Source: Vicinamibacteria bacterium (GTDB taxonomy: Bacteria > Acidobacteriota > Vicinamibacteria > Fen-336). Taken from it: a stretch of DNA of 64,000 nucleotides. The stretch covers positions 29,567-93,566 of the forward strand of contig DATMML010000086.1 in NCBI GenBank assembly GCA_035570235.1. The letters run 5' to 3'. The notes beneath the pieces are model-generated. The model had not been told where the DNA came from, made no database searches, and worked only from the letters and a program-made list of their open reading frames with translations. Below are positions 1 to 8,364 of the stretch, one piece after another (position 1 is the first letter of the stretch; each line of letters begins with the position of its first letter). The position numbers were made by a program, and so were the translations under genes.

Positions 1-329
1 GGCTGGACGTCGCCGTGGACCACGAGGCCCAGCACGGGAGCCCCCGGGGGGCCGGGGAGGTCGACTTCCGTCACCGGGCCCGCGTCGTGGACCTCGAACC
101 CGAGCTCGCGGCCGACCCCACCGAGCCATTTCTTCTGGTCGCCGAACGCGCTCGCGTCACCCTCGACGGTGGGAAAGCGGATTGCTTCGACGAGCAGCGG
201 CACGAGCCGGACCGCATGGTCCCGGTGAAAAATCCGCCGCACGTCGTCCGCAGACGTCGCTTGCGCGCCTCGGGCCGGCAAGGACGTCACCAAGAGAAGG
301 GCAGTTGTGGAAATGCGCACTGCGATCAT
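1..329 (-). CDS. M20-family metallopeptidase (dipeptidase-like), N-terminal part
   Basis: The gene runs off the left edge, so only its first 109 codons are present. Read on the minus strand from the ATG at 329, it starts with a hydrophobic signal-like segment ending in Ala-Arg-Gly-Ala-Gln (residues 1-22). A region like the N-terminus of M20 dipeptidases follows, with Lys-Trp-Leu, then RELGFEV, then LPGP. The visible part ends in GLVVHGDVQ, where the His of HGD is the expected first zinc ligand of the M20 fold. M20 enzymes hydrolyse short peptides using two zinc ions; the signal sequence suggests work outside the cytoplasm. It starts 28 bp after the stop of the upstream minus-strand gene, so the two are probably co-transcribed. 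A GTG at 320 is an alternative start. The family call rests on the HGDVQ block and its spacing. Confidence 0.72.
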   Translation of the reverse strand, partial: MIAVRISTTALLLVTSLPARGAQATSADDVRRIFHRDHAVRLVPLLVEAIRFPTVEGDASAFGDQKKWLGGVGRELGFEVHDAGPVTEVDLPGPPGAPVLGLVVHGDVQ

Positions 330-357
330 CCGCCCAGTGGCCCTGACCGCTCCCGAG

Positions 358-966
358 TTATTCCTTCACCCGTTCGATGGTGGAGATCCAGTTCGCTTCC
401 CAGGTCTTGCCTCCGTCGTCCGAGAACGATTGCTCGAACCGAGCCGTGGTGGCCGTGATATCGGACCACACATAACGAACGAAGATCGAGCGGCCCTCGA
501 AGTACTCCTGGTCGTAGAACTCGCCGCGTCCGTTGTTGAATTCGCCGACCACGGGCGGAAAATCCAGGGTGCCCTTCCTTGCGTTGGCCCAGTAAATATG
601 CCATTGACGCGACTCAGGGTTGTAGAGACGCAACGTCAGGCCGTCGATGTGGGTATTGGTCGACGGGCTGTCGACATGGAATTCATCCAGGGTGGCGCGG
701 CCCCCCCACACGCTCCGCGTGATCTGAGTGCCCTCGAAATCGATCCAGGTGGTGGAGCCGGACAGGGGATGCACGAGACGCTTCAGCTTGGCCTTCCAGG
801 TGCCGACCAGGGGGTCGAAGTCGTGCTGGCCGTCGCGTTGGGTGCCGCTCGCGTGTGCTCCCGCCTTCGTCGGGGCCCCGGCCGTCTGGGCCGCCAGCCC
901 CGACGGCCCGACTAAGGTCGTGACGGCGACGAGCCAGCAGACGGCAGCGCTTTCTCTTTTGGGCAT
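358..966 (-). CDS. Small secreted protein, lipocalin/DUF1579-like barrel
   Basis: This 202-residue protein has a clear signal peptide (MPKRES, then a hydrophobic stretch ending near LAAQTAG). The mature part contains LVGTWKAKL, DGLTLRLYNPESRQWHIYW, GEFNNGRGEFYD and SFSDDGGKTWEANW. That pattern is typical of small calycin-type proteins annotated as DUF1579 or hypothetical. The ATG at 966 is preferred over an upstream in-frame start at 1023 because AGGAAACG precedes it and the signal peptide begins there. It shares a 94-bp upstream region with the divergent MocR-type regulator gene and lies upstream of the M20 peptidase gene, so all three may form one control unit. The ligand or enzymatic role is unknown; nothing in the sequence points to a catalytic site. 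Confidence 0.7.
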   Translation of the reverse strand: MPKRESAAVCWLVAVTTLVGPSGLAAQTAGAPTKAGAHASGTQRDGQHDFDPLVGTWKAKLKRLVHPLSGSTTWIDFEGTQITRSVWGGRATLDEFHVDSPSTNTHIDGLTLRLYNPESRQWHIYWANARKGTLDFPPVVGEFNNGRGEFYDQEYFEGRSIFVRYVWSDITATTARFEQSFSDDGGKTWEANWISTIERVKE

Positions 967-1060
967 CGTTTCCTTTCTCCGCGGCCCCCCCGGCTTGAGG
1001 TCCGACCGAGCCTGCGCGAGCATACGTCGCGCATATGGTATTTCCGAAGGTCCACTTCTA
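967..1060. promoter_or_regulatory. Divergent intergenic region upstream of MocR-type regulator
   Basis: This 94-bp space separates the minus-strand secreted-protein gene from the plus-strand MocR-type regulator gene, so both promoters must lie here or overlap the coding ends. MocR proteins usually bind between themselves and a divergent target, which makes this the natural operator region. I see no unambiguous -35/-10 pair; CATATGGTAT near 1031-1040 is the most AT-rich part. Confidence 0.4.
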
Positions 1061-2491
1061 ATGCAGCTGGTAATACCACTCTCGAAGGGCGAGCCGCTCT
1101 TCCGCCAGGTCTACTCCGGACTGCGGCAAGCCATCCTCGCCGGTACGTTCCGGGCGGGCGATCGCCTTCCCTCCACGCGCGATCTCGCCGAGCAGCTCGG
1201 AATCTCGCGCACCGTGGTAGTGCTCGCCTACGAGCAACTGCTGGCCGAGGGATTCGTCCTTGGCCGTAGGGGTTCGGGGACGTATGTGCCGACAGGGCTG
1301 TCCATTGCCCGTTCCGCGCGCTCGGGGAAGCCCGCGCAACTGCGGCTGTCGCGCTTCGGCTCCATCACGGCGGCCATGGGCCGGAAACAGGGCTTCCCAG
1401 AACCACGCACGTCGCCGCTTCCCTACGACTTTGCGTACGGGCTCAGCGACGTGGAGTCTTTCCCGTTCGAAGCGTGGCGGGGGATACTGCGTCGACGTGC
1501 CCGCCAGACCCGGATCCGCGAGCTCGATTACGGCCCGGCGGGAGGGAGCGAAGCGCTGCGCGAAGCAATAACCGCCCATCTCCGACGCTCTCGCGCCGTG
1601 GCGTGCGATCCCTCGCAGGTGATCGTCGTGAATGGTTCGCAGCAAGCGTTGGATCTGATTGCCCGCGTGCTGATCGAGCCGGGCGATGGAGTCGTCATCG
1701 AGGATCCCAGCTATCAGGGCACGAGGGAGGTGCTGCGCGCCGCCCGGGCTCGTTTGCACCCGATCGCGGTCGACCGGGACGGGCTGGACCCGGCGTCATT
1801 GTCCGACAATGCGCGGATTGCCTTCGTCACACCATCCCACCAGTTTCCAACCGGCGCGATCCTTCCGCTGGCGCGGCGGCAGGGGCTCCTCCAATGGGCC
1901 AAGCGCCGGAACGCTGTGATCGTCGAAGATGACTACGACGGTGAGTTCCGCTACCAGACGAAGCCATTGGAGTCCCTGCAGGGTTTAGACACTGAGGGGC
2001 GCGTCGTCTATGTCGGGACGTTCTCACGAACGATCTTTTCCGCTCTTCGCCTCGGCTACTTGATCCTGCCGAAATGCCTGCTCCCGGCCTTCACCGCGGC
2101 CAAGTGGCTGTGCGATCGTCATACGGCAACGCTGGAGCAGGAAACCCTGGCGGAATTCATTAGCACCGGAATGTACGAGCGGCACTTACGGCGCGTTCGA
2201 CGGCGGAACGCCGCCATCCGTCACGCTCTGCTTGAGGCCCTTCAGCAGCATATGGGTGACCGGATCGAGGTCACCGGCGATGGCGCGGGCGCCCACGTCG
2301 TGCTCTGGCCCAAGGAGCGTGTATCAGAAGAGGCCGCGATCGCCGGCGCTGCCGTGCGCGGAGTCGGAGTCTACGGGATCAGCCGCTACTTTCTGAGGCG
2401 ACCGGCCCGACCCGGAATCCTGCTTGGCTACCCGCGTCTGCGAGAGGCGGAGATTCGTGAGGGCGTGCGCCGCCTTGCCGAGGTACTGTAG
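1061..2491 (+). CDS. MocR/PdxR-type GntR regulator with aminotransferase-like domain
   Basis: The 476-residue protein has an N-terminal GntR winged helix (FRQVYSGLRQAILAGTFRAG, then LPSTRDLAEQLGISRTVVV, residues 14-60) joined to a fold-type I aminotransferase domain, the MocR architecture. These proteins sense PLP or a related amine and control PLP, amino-acid or transport genes. Aminotransferase hallmarks include VIEDPSYQG and VEDDYDGEFRY. The lysine that normally binds PLP (GTFSKT-F--LRLGY in the family) is Arg at about residue 323: GTFSRTIFSALRLGY, codon CGA at 2027-2029. PLP could therefore not form the usual Schiff base. The start is the ATG at 1061, which gives the normal N-terminus; the reading frame extends further upstream but is not needed. 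The likely target is the divergent gene pair. The family call is firm; effector and regulon are inferred. Confidence 0.92.
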   Translation: MQLVIPLSKGEPLFRQVYSGLRQAILAGTFRAGDRLPSTRDLAEQLGISRTVVVLAYEQLLAEGFVLGRRGSGTYVPTGLSIARSARSGKPAQLRLSRFGSITAAMGRKQGFPEPRTSPLPYDFAYGLSDVESFPFEAWRGILRRRARQTRIRELDYGPAGGSEALREAITAHLRRSRAVACDPSQVIVVNGSQQALDLIARVLIEPGDGVVIEDPSYQGTREVLRAARARLHPIAVDRDGLDPASLSDNARIAFVTPSHQFPTGAILPLARRQGLLQWAKRRNAVIVEDDYDGEFRYQTKPLESLQGLDTEGRVVYVGTFSRTIFSALRLGYLILPKCLLPAFTAAKWLCDRHTATLEQETLAEFISTGMYERHLRRVRRRNAAIRHALLEALQQHMGDRIEVTGDGAGAHVVLWPKERVSEEAAIAGAAVRGVGVYGISRYFLRRPARPGILLGYPRLREAEIREGVRRLAEVL

Positions 2492-2981
2492 GGCTCCGGT
2501 TGAGTCACGGGGGGCTCACCCGCTCCGCATCTGGCGTCGCCTCGTAAAGAAAAAGCGGCTAGCGAGGAGCGCAAGACCGGGAAGTCCTCTGGTTGGGTTA
2601 AGGAGTACTGGATACCCAGACATCTCCTGGACCATTTGCAGGTTCAGCATCATCCTGGGCCGAGTCTGAACACGCCGGGGAGGGCCTGGACAACCCGGTA
2701 TGGGCCACCGTGCCCGAAGTACCCCACGGCCTGACAGACGGAGTCGTCCATGAGGTGCGGCCGCTCAGAGGAAGCTTTGGGGGGAGCGGTCCAGTTCGGT
2801 GGGAAGCTCACGCTCCGACAGCCCGACACGATGGTCAGGATCGGGCCCGCCGGGGGCGTGCAATCACGCTTCCTTTCGGTTGGTAGCGGTTGTTGACCAC
2901 GATCCACGCCGAGCCGCAGGTCCTCAGACCGGGATTTGATATGATCGGCCCGCCGAGGGCAGCCCGAAAGGCACGAAATCC
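2492..2981. other. 490-bp intergenic region before the rhamnose operon
   Basis: I find no convincing gene here. Short open frames on both strands have no recognisable motif. The right end probably carries the rhamnose operon promoter, listed separately. The base composition is not obviously foreign. Confidence 0.5.
2936..2945 (+). promoter_or_regulatory. Possible extended -10 promoter of the rhamnose operon
   Basis: The sequence TTTGATATGAT holds a TATGAT hexamer (2940-2945) preceded by TG at the extended -10 position. This would start transcription about 30 bp before the TTG start of the aldolase/dehydrogenase gene. No good -35 is seen 16-18 bp upstream, which fits an extended -10 or activator-dependent promoter. 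Confidence 0.38.
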
Positions 2982-5093
2982 TTGAGCCAAACGACGCCCA
3001 GCGCCCTGCGCCGGACGGAACACCTCCCCGACAAGTGGAACGACGACGATTGCCGCGGGCTCTCCGAGCCCGAGCTCCTGCGCTACCGCTCGAACCTGCT
3101 CGGGTCGGATCTCCGCATTACGAACTATGGCGGGGGCAACACGTCGGCCAAGGTCATGATGTCGGACCCGCTCACGGCCGCCCAGGTCGAAGTGCTGTGG
3201 GTCAAGGGCTCCGGGGGCGACCTCGGCAGCATGAAGCTCGACGGGTTCGCCACCCTCTATCTCGAGAAGTTGCTGGCGCTGAAGGCTCGTTATGGGGGGC
3301 GCGAGCACGAAGAGGAGATGGTCAACTACTTCCCGCACTGCACGTTCGCGCTGAACCCGCGCGCGACCAGCATCGACACGCCGGTCCATTGCTTCGTCCG
3401 GCAACGCCACGTGGATCACATGCATGCGGACGCGATCATCGCGATCGCCGCCGCCCATAACGGCGAGACGCTGACTCGTAAGATTTTCGGCGACGAAATA
3501 GGCTGGGTGCCCTGGCAGAGGCCCGGCTTCGACCTCGGGCTCAAGATCGGCGCTGCGGGCGATGGAACGCAGGTCGTTGGTCTCGTCCTCGGCAGCCATG
3601 GACTCGTGACGTGGGCCGGGACCTCCAAGGAGTGCTACCAAACGACGCTGCGCATCATCCAGCAGGCCGCCGACTGGCTGACCGCGCACGCGCGAAGCGA
3701 TCCGTTCGGCCCGCCCGTGGCGCCGTCCCTCCCCGAAGCCGAGCGGCACGCTCTCGTCGGCGAGCTCGCGCCGGTGCTGCGCGGAAAGCTCAGCCCGCTT
3801 GGCAGCAAGGTGATGCACTACGTCGATTCGCCGGCGGTGCTCGAGTTCGTGGGCAGCGCCCGCGGCGAGGAGCTTGCCGCGAGGGGGACGACCTGCCCGG
3901 ACCATTTTCTCCGCACCAAGATCCGCCCCCTGTTCGTCCCGTTTGCACCGGGCCGCGACACGCTCTCCGATCTGCTGCCCCGTCTCGATGCGCTCATCGC
4001 GCGCTATCGCGACGAGTACACGGCTTATTACGAGCGTTGCCGGCGGGGCGACTCCCCGGCGATCCGCGATCCGTACCCCGTCCTGGTGCTCGTGCCGGGT
4101 GTCGGCCTGTTGGCGTTCCAGAAGGACAAGTCGACGGCGCGCGTCGCTGCCGAGTACATGGTGAATACGATCAACGTCATACGTTGGGCGGAGGGGGTCG
4201 ACACCTACCAGCCCATCTCCGAGCAGGACGCTTTTGACATCGAGTACTGGTCGCTCGAGGAGGCCAAGCTCCAGCTCCTTCGGAAGCCAAAGGAGCTGGA
4301 AGGCCGCGTCGCGCTCGTCACCGGCGGTGCGGGGGGTATAGGGGGGGCGATCGCCCGGAGGCTCTTGGGGGATGGCGCCTGCGTGGTCCTGACCGACATC
4401 GATCCTGCCGCGCTCGAGCACGCGGTGAGCGAGCTGGAGCGGGCGCACGGGGCGGACCGCGTGCGGGGGGCGCTGGGCGACGTGATCAGCGAGGCTGCCG
4501 TGCGCGCATGGTTCTCCCTGGCGGCCCGGGAGTTCGGCGGGCTCGACATCCTAGTCTCGAACGCGGGCATCGCGTCGGCCGCACCGGTGGACGAAACGTC
4601 GCTCGCGACCTGGCAGCGCAATATGGACGTCCTCGCCACCGGGTACTTCCTGGTCGCCCGCGAGGGCTACTCGCTCATGAAGCGCCAGGGCCGGGGCGGC
4701 TCCATCGTCTTCGTTGGGAGCAAGAACGCGCTCGTTGCCTCGACGGGAGCGGCGGCGTACTGCACGGCCAAGGCGGCGGAGCTGCACCTCGCGCGCTGTC
4801 TAGCCCTCGAGGGCGCGGAGCACGGGATCCGCGTCAACGTTGTGAATCCCGACGCCGTCATCCGCGGGTCGCGCATCTGGAGTGGGAGCTGGCGGGCGGA
4901 ACGGGCGGCCAGCAACCGAATCGAGGATGATCAGGTCGAGGAGTTCTACCGGCAGCGCAGCCTGTTGAAGCGCAGCGTCCTGCCGGAGGACGTGGCGGAG
5001 GCGGTGGCCTTCTTCGCGTCGGACCGGTCCTCTAAGTCGACGGGAAACATCGTTAACGTGGATGCCGGCAACGTGACCGCCTTCACGCGATAG
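2982..5093 (+). CDS. rhaD: Bifunctional rhamnulose-1-phosphate aldolase / short-chain dehydrogenase
   Basis: The 703-residue protein joins a class II aldolase domain (residues 1 to about 420) to an SDR domain (about 440-703). The aldolase half has metal-ligand region HMHADAIIAIA and ETL-type surroundings. The dehydrogenase half shows the Rossmann motif TGGAGGIGG, the LVSNAGIA motif, an upstream catalytic Ser and the active-site Tyr-x-x-x-Lys as YCTAK (about residue 592). In rhamnose users of this type the enzyme cleaves L-rhamnulose-1-phosphate to dihydroxyacetone phosphate and L-lactaldehyde, and the dehydrogenase oxidises the lactaldehyde. The frame opens with TTG at 2982; no in-frame ATG nearby fits, and AAAGG about 13 bp upstream is the only weak ribosome site. 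It is the first gene of the rha operon, followed by isomerase and kinase. Confidence 0.92.
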   Translation: MSQTTPSALRRTEHLPDKWNDDDCRGLSEPELLRYRSNLLGSDLRITNYGGGNTSAKVMMSDPLTAAQVEVLWVKGSGGDLGSMKLDGFATLYLEKLLALKARYGGREHEEEMVNYFPHCTFALNPRATSIDTPVHCFVRQRHVDHMHADAIIAIAAAHNGETLTRKIFGDEIGWVPWQRPGFDLGLKIGAAGDGTQVVGLVLGSHGLVTWAGTSKECYQTTLRIIQQAADWLTAHARSDPFGPPVAPSLPEAERHALVGELAPVLRGKLSPLGSKVMHYVDSPAVLEFVGSARGEELAARGTTCPDHFLRTKIRPLFVPFAPGRDTLSDLLPRLDALIARYRDEYTAYYERCRRGDSPAIRDPYPVLVLVPGVGLLAFQKDKSTARVAAEYMVNTINVIRWAEGVDTYQPISEQDAFDIEYWSLEEAKLQLLRKPKELEGRVALVTGGAGGIGGAIARRLLGDGACVVLTDIDPAALEHAVSELERAHGADRVRGALGDVISEAAVRAWFSLAAREFGGLDILVSNAGIASAAPVDETSLATWQRNMDVLATGYFLVAREGYSLMKRQGRGGSIVFVGSKNALVASTGAAAYCTAKAAELHLARCLALEGAEHGIRVNVVNPDAVIRGSRIWSGSWRAERAASNRIEDDQVEEFYRQRSLLKRSVLPEDVAEAVAFFASDRSSKSTGNIVNVDAGNVTAFTR

Positions 5094-5202
5094 CAACGGA
5101 TAGGAGAGCAACCGCTGCGAGCGAAGCGCGATTCATTCGCGGCTAGCCATCGGTGGGTCCAGGGGGCGCGTCGCGAACGCCCAGCTCAGCGGCGGAGGTC
5201 TT

Positions 5203-6495
5203 ATGGAGTTTGAGCTGACCGACGAGCGCATCGCCGCGGAGAACCGGAAGCGGCTCGAGTGGCTGGAGGAAGACTACGAACACCTCGGGCGGCAGCTCGC
5301 GCGGCGCGGCGCCGACATCGAGAAGCTAATGCAGCGAGCAATGGCTTTTCGGGTCGCCGTCCCGTCGTGGGGGGTAGGCACGGGGGGCACGCGGTTCGCG
5401 CGGTTCCCCGGCCCCGGCGAGCCGCGCAACGTCTTCGAGAAGATCGAGGACTGTCAGGTCATCTTCAAGCTCGTACGCTCGACACCAGGCATCTCGCTGC
5501 ACATTCCGTGGGACCGGCCGGAGAACCCGGCCCAACTGCGATCCTTCGCCGAGGCGCGCGGGCTGTTCTTTGACTCGATGAACTCCAATACCTTCGAGGA
5601 CCAAGCCGACCAGGCCCGCTCCTACAAGTTCGGCAGCTTGAGCCACACCGATCCCGCCGTCCGGCGCCAGGCGATCGAGCACAACCTCGAGTGCCTCGAG
5701 CTGGGGGAAAAGCTCGGCGCCCGCTCGCATACCGTGTGGATCGGCGACGGGGGTAACTTCCCGGGCCAGATGCACCTGCGCAAGGCCCTCGAGCGATACC
5801 TCGACAGCATGCGCGACATTTATCGCGCCCTGCCCGACGGTTGGCGTCTGTTCATCGAGCACAAGCTGTACGAGCCGGCGTTCTATTCGACCGTCATCAA
5901 CGACTGGGGCACCAGCTACTACTGCGCCCGGGAGCTGGGAGAGCGGGCCTTCTCGCTCGTCGACCTTGGCCACCACGCGCCCAACGTCAACATCGAGATG
6001 ATCGTGGCCCGACTCATCCAGTTCGGAAAGCTCGGCGGCTTCCACTTTAACGACAGCAAGTACGGGGACGACGACCTCGACTCCGGCTCCATCAAGCCCT
6101 TCCAGCTCTTCCTGATCTTCAACGAGCTGGTCGACGCCGAGCTGTCCCGAGTGCCGGGTTTGAACCCCGCCTACATGCTGGACCAGTCCCACAACGTTAC
6201 CGATCCCGTCGAGTCGCTCATGACCAGCGCCGCCGAGCTGGTGCGGGCCTACGTGCAGGCGCACCTCGTCGATCGCGAGCAGCTCGCCGCCCACCAGGAT
6301 GCAAACGACGCCCTCCTGGCGCTCCAGTCGCTCAAGCGGGCCTTCACCACTGACGTAGAACCCATCCTCGCCATGGCCCGTCACCGGGCGGGTGGTGCGA
6401 TCGACCCGCTGGGCGTCTACCGGGTCAGCGGGTATCGGCAGCGGGCGGCCCAGGCGCGGCCCGCCGCAGCGCGGCTCGGGGCGGGAATCGTCTGA
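5203..6495 (+). CDS. rhaI: L-rhamnose isomerase (RhaI type)
   Basis: This 430-residue TIM-barrel enzyme converts L-rhamnose to L-rhamnulose in the cytoplasm using divalent metal ions. It is the Pseudomonas stutzeri/RhaI type, not the enteric RhaA type. The metal-binding residues fall in FIEHKLYEPAFYSTV (Glu), SLVDLGHHAPNVNIE (Asp and His) and GFHFNDSKYGDDDLDSGSI (His and Asp). Its length is normal for the family. The ATG at 5203 is preceded by GGAGG at ideal spacing. It lies 109 bp after the aldolase/dehydrogenase gene and 8 bp before the kinase gene, consistent with one operon. Confidence 0.94.
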   Translation: MEFELTDERIAAENRKRLEWLEEDYEHLGRQLARRGADIEKLMQRAMAFRVAVPSWGVGTGGTRFARFPGPGEPRNVFEKIEDCQVIFKLVRSTPGISLHIPWDRPENPAQLRSFAEARGLFFDSMNSNTFEDQADQARSYKFGSLSHTDPAVRRQAIEHNLECLELGEKLGARSHTVWIGDGGNFPGQMHLRKALERYLDSMRDIYRALPDGWRLFIEHKLYEPAFYSTVINDWGTSYYCARELGERAFSLVDLGHHAPNVNIEMIVARLIQFGKLGGFHFNDSKYGDDDLDSGSIKPFQLFLIFNELVDAELSRVPGLNPAYMLDQSHNVTDPVESLMTSAAELVRAYVQAHLVDREQLAAHQDANDALLALQSLKRAFTTDVEPILAMARHRAGGAIDPLGVYRVSGYRQRAAQARPAAARLGAGIV

Positions 6496-6503
6496 CCACC
6501 GTC

Positions 6504-7985
6504 GTGGATGCCGCCGCGCTTCATCTCGCGATCGACCTCGGCGCCGGCAGCGGCCGGGCCGTCCTCGGGCGCGTCGACGCCTCGGGCCTCATACTCCACG
6601 AGACACACCGCTTCCACTACCCGCCGCGACGGATCGCCCGCCATCTGCGCTGGGACTTCGATCGTTTGGTCGAGGGCATCCGGGACGGGATCCGGCGCGG
6701 GCGGGCGGTCGCGACGGAGCTCGGCGGCCGGCTCGAGTCGATCGGCGTCGACTCGTGGGGCGTCGACTACGGTCTCCTCGATGCGGAGGGACGGCTGCTC
6801 GAGGATCCCATCAGCTATCGGGACGAGCGCACCGACGGGATCATGGGCGAGGTGGGCGCGCGAGTGTCGCGCGCGGAGATCTTCGCGCGCACCGGCGTCC
6901 AGTTCCTCGTCTTCAACACGCTCTACCAGCTCATCGCGCACACTCGCGAGGGCCTGCCGGCGGGAGCGTGTCGTCTGCTCTTGATTCCCGACCTTTGCCA
7001 CCACGCGCTCTGCGGCTCGCTGGTGAGCGAGCACACCAACGCCTCGACCACGCAGCTGCTCGACGTGCATGAGGGGCGATGGGAAGGGACGCTCTTCGAG
7101 CGTCTCGGGCTCCCTCTGGCGCTGATGCCCGAAGTAGTGGCGGCGGGGACGGAGCTGGGGACGCTGTCACGCGGGCACCAGAGAGAGCTCGGCGTGGGCG
7201 CGATGCGGGTCATCGCGCCCGCCACCCACGACACCGCCAGCGCGGTGGCGGGAACGCCCCTCGAGCCCGGCTGGGCATATATCTCGTCGGGCACTTGGTC
7301 GTTGATAGGCATCGAGCGCAAGGTCCCTCTCGTTAGCGAGGCCGTCGCCCGCGCCAACTTCACGAACGAGGTGGGGGCGTTCGGGACTGTACGGTTTCTC
7401 AAGAACGTGATGGGCCTCTGGATCCTGGAAGCGTGCCGCCGGGAATGGGAGGCGGCTGGCCACGCCCACGACCATGAAGAGCTGCTGGAACGGGTCGATG
7501 CCGTCAGCGGGCTCGCCGGCCTGGTCTACCCAGATCACCCCCGGTTTTTCAATCCGCCCAGCATGACCGCAGAGCTTCGCGCGAGCCTGATCGAGACCGG
7601 CCAGCCGGCTGTTGACGATCCCGTGCTGCTAACGAAGGTGATCCTCGATTCGCTCGCGTTGAGGTACGCCTCCGTGCTCGCCACCCTCGAGGCCCTGACC
7701 GGGCAAGAGGTGCCCGGCATCCACGTCGTCGGTGGGGGAGCCCTCAACTCGTACCTGAACCAGGCTACCGCCGATGCCGCCGGGCGGCCCGTGCTCGTGG
7801 GCCCCGTCGAGGCCAGCGCGGCCGGGAATCTCCTGGTGCAGGCGATCTCGTGCGGGGAGCTACCCTCGCTGGCCGACGCCCGACGTCTGCTCAAAGACTC
7901 TGTCCGGCCGCGACGGTTCACACCCCGGCGGGGTGACGCGTGGGCGGAGGCGGCCAGGCGCTACCCCGAGATCGAAGCGCGATGA
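6504..7985 (+). CDS. rhaB: Rhamnulokinase
   Basis: The 493-residue FGGY-family kinase phosphorylates L-rhamnulose at C1, feeding the aldolase encoded at the start of the operon. The N-terminal phosphate loop is [14 protein letters not shown]. Other family motifs are [14 protein letters not shown] (catalytic Asp), [12 protein letters not shown] and the second adenosine motif [18 protein letters not shown]. The start is GTG at 6504, 8 bp after the isomerase stop, and gives [13 protein letters not shown]; no other start fits the conserved N-terminus better. Length and order of motifs are normal. Confidence 0.95.
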   Translation: MDAAALHLAIDLGAGSGRAVLGRVDASGLILHETHRFHYPPRRIARHLRWDFDRLVEGIRDGIRRGRAVATELGGRLESIGVDSWGVDYGLLDAEGRLLEDPISYRDERTDGIMGEVGARVSRAEIFARTGVQFLVFNTLYQLIAHTREGLPAGACRLLLIPDLCHHALCGSLVSEHTNASTTQLLDVHEGRWEGTLFERLGLPLALMPEVVAAGTELGTLSRGHQRELGVGAMRVIAPATHDTASAVAGTPLEPGWAYISSGTWSLIGIERKVPLVSEAVARANFTNEVGAFGTVRFLKNVMGLWILEACRREWEAAGHAHDHEELLERVDAVSGLAGLVYPDHPRFFNPPSMTAELRASLIETGQPAVDDPVLLTKVILDSLALRYASVLATLEALTGQEVPGIHVVGGGALNSYLNQATADAAGRPVLVGPVEASAAGNLLVQAISCGELPSLADARRLLKDSVRPRRFTPRRGDAWAEAARRYPEIEAR

Positions 7986-8028
7986 GCGACCTGAGCCGCC
8001 GCTTGGCCTCGCTACGGAAGGCTTGGCG

Positions 8029-8355
8029 ATGATCCGCAAGGCGTTCCGGATGTCGGTGCACGCAGAGGGGCTCGAAGAGTACGCCCGTCGGCACAATCCG
8101 ATCTGGCGCGAGCTGGAGGACACGCTCCTTGCGCACGGCGTGCGCAGCTACTCCATCTATCTCGATATCGAGACGAACGACCTGTTTGCCTACGCCGAGA
8201 TCGAAAGCGAGGAGCGCTGGCGGGCCATCGCGTCTGCCGAGGTCTGTCAGCGGTGGTGGTGCCACATGCAGGAGCTGATGCCGTCGAACCCCGACCACAG
8301 CCCCGTCGCGCGAGATCTGCGTGAGGTGTTCCACCTCGAGAGACGAGGCCTCTGA
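8029..8355 (+). CDS. rhaM: L-rhamnose mutarotase
   Basis: This 108-residue protein interconverts the alpha and beta anomers of L-rhamnose, speeding use by the isomerase. The sequence is typical of Rha[21 protein letters not shown], then NPIWREL and a C-terminal block [10 protein letters not shown], which carries active-site aromatic residues and a conserved histidine region. The ATG at 8029, after GGAAGG, gives the normal family length; the longer reading frame upstream overlaps rhaB and is not used. It lies between the kinase gene and the ABC transporter genes and is separated from the latter by 9 bp. Confidence 0.93.
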   Translation: MIRKAFRMSVHAEGLEEYARRHNPIWRELEDTLLAHGVRSYSIYLDIETNDLFAYAEIESEERWRAIASAEVCQRWWCHMQELMPSNPDHSPVARDLREVFHLERRGL

Positions 8356-8364
8356 GGGCGGCCG

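Noticed and set aside
2650..2907. 85-codon minus-strand frame in the gap before the rhamnose operon
   Set aside because: No motif, no ribosome site and no neighbour that suggests it is coded; I could not link it to any transposase or intron end.
2835..4448. 537-codon open frame antisense to the aldolase/dehydrogenase gene
   Set aside because: It is the mirror of a clear enzyme gene in GC-rich DNA; the protein is Arg/Asp-rich without motifs. Similar long antisense frames at 5326-6384 and 23183-24097 were dropped for the same reason.
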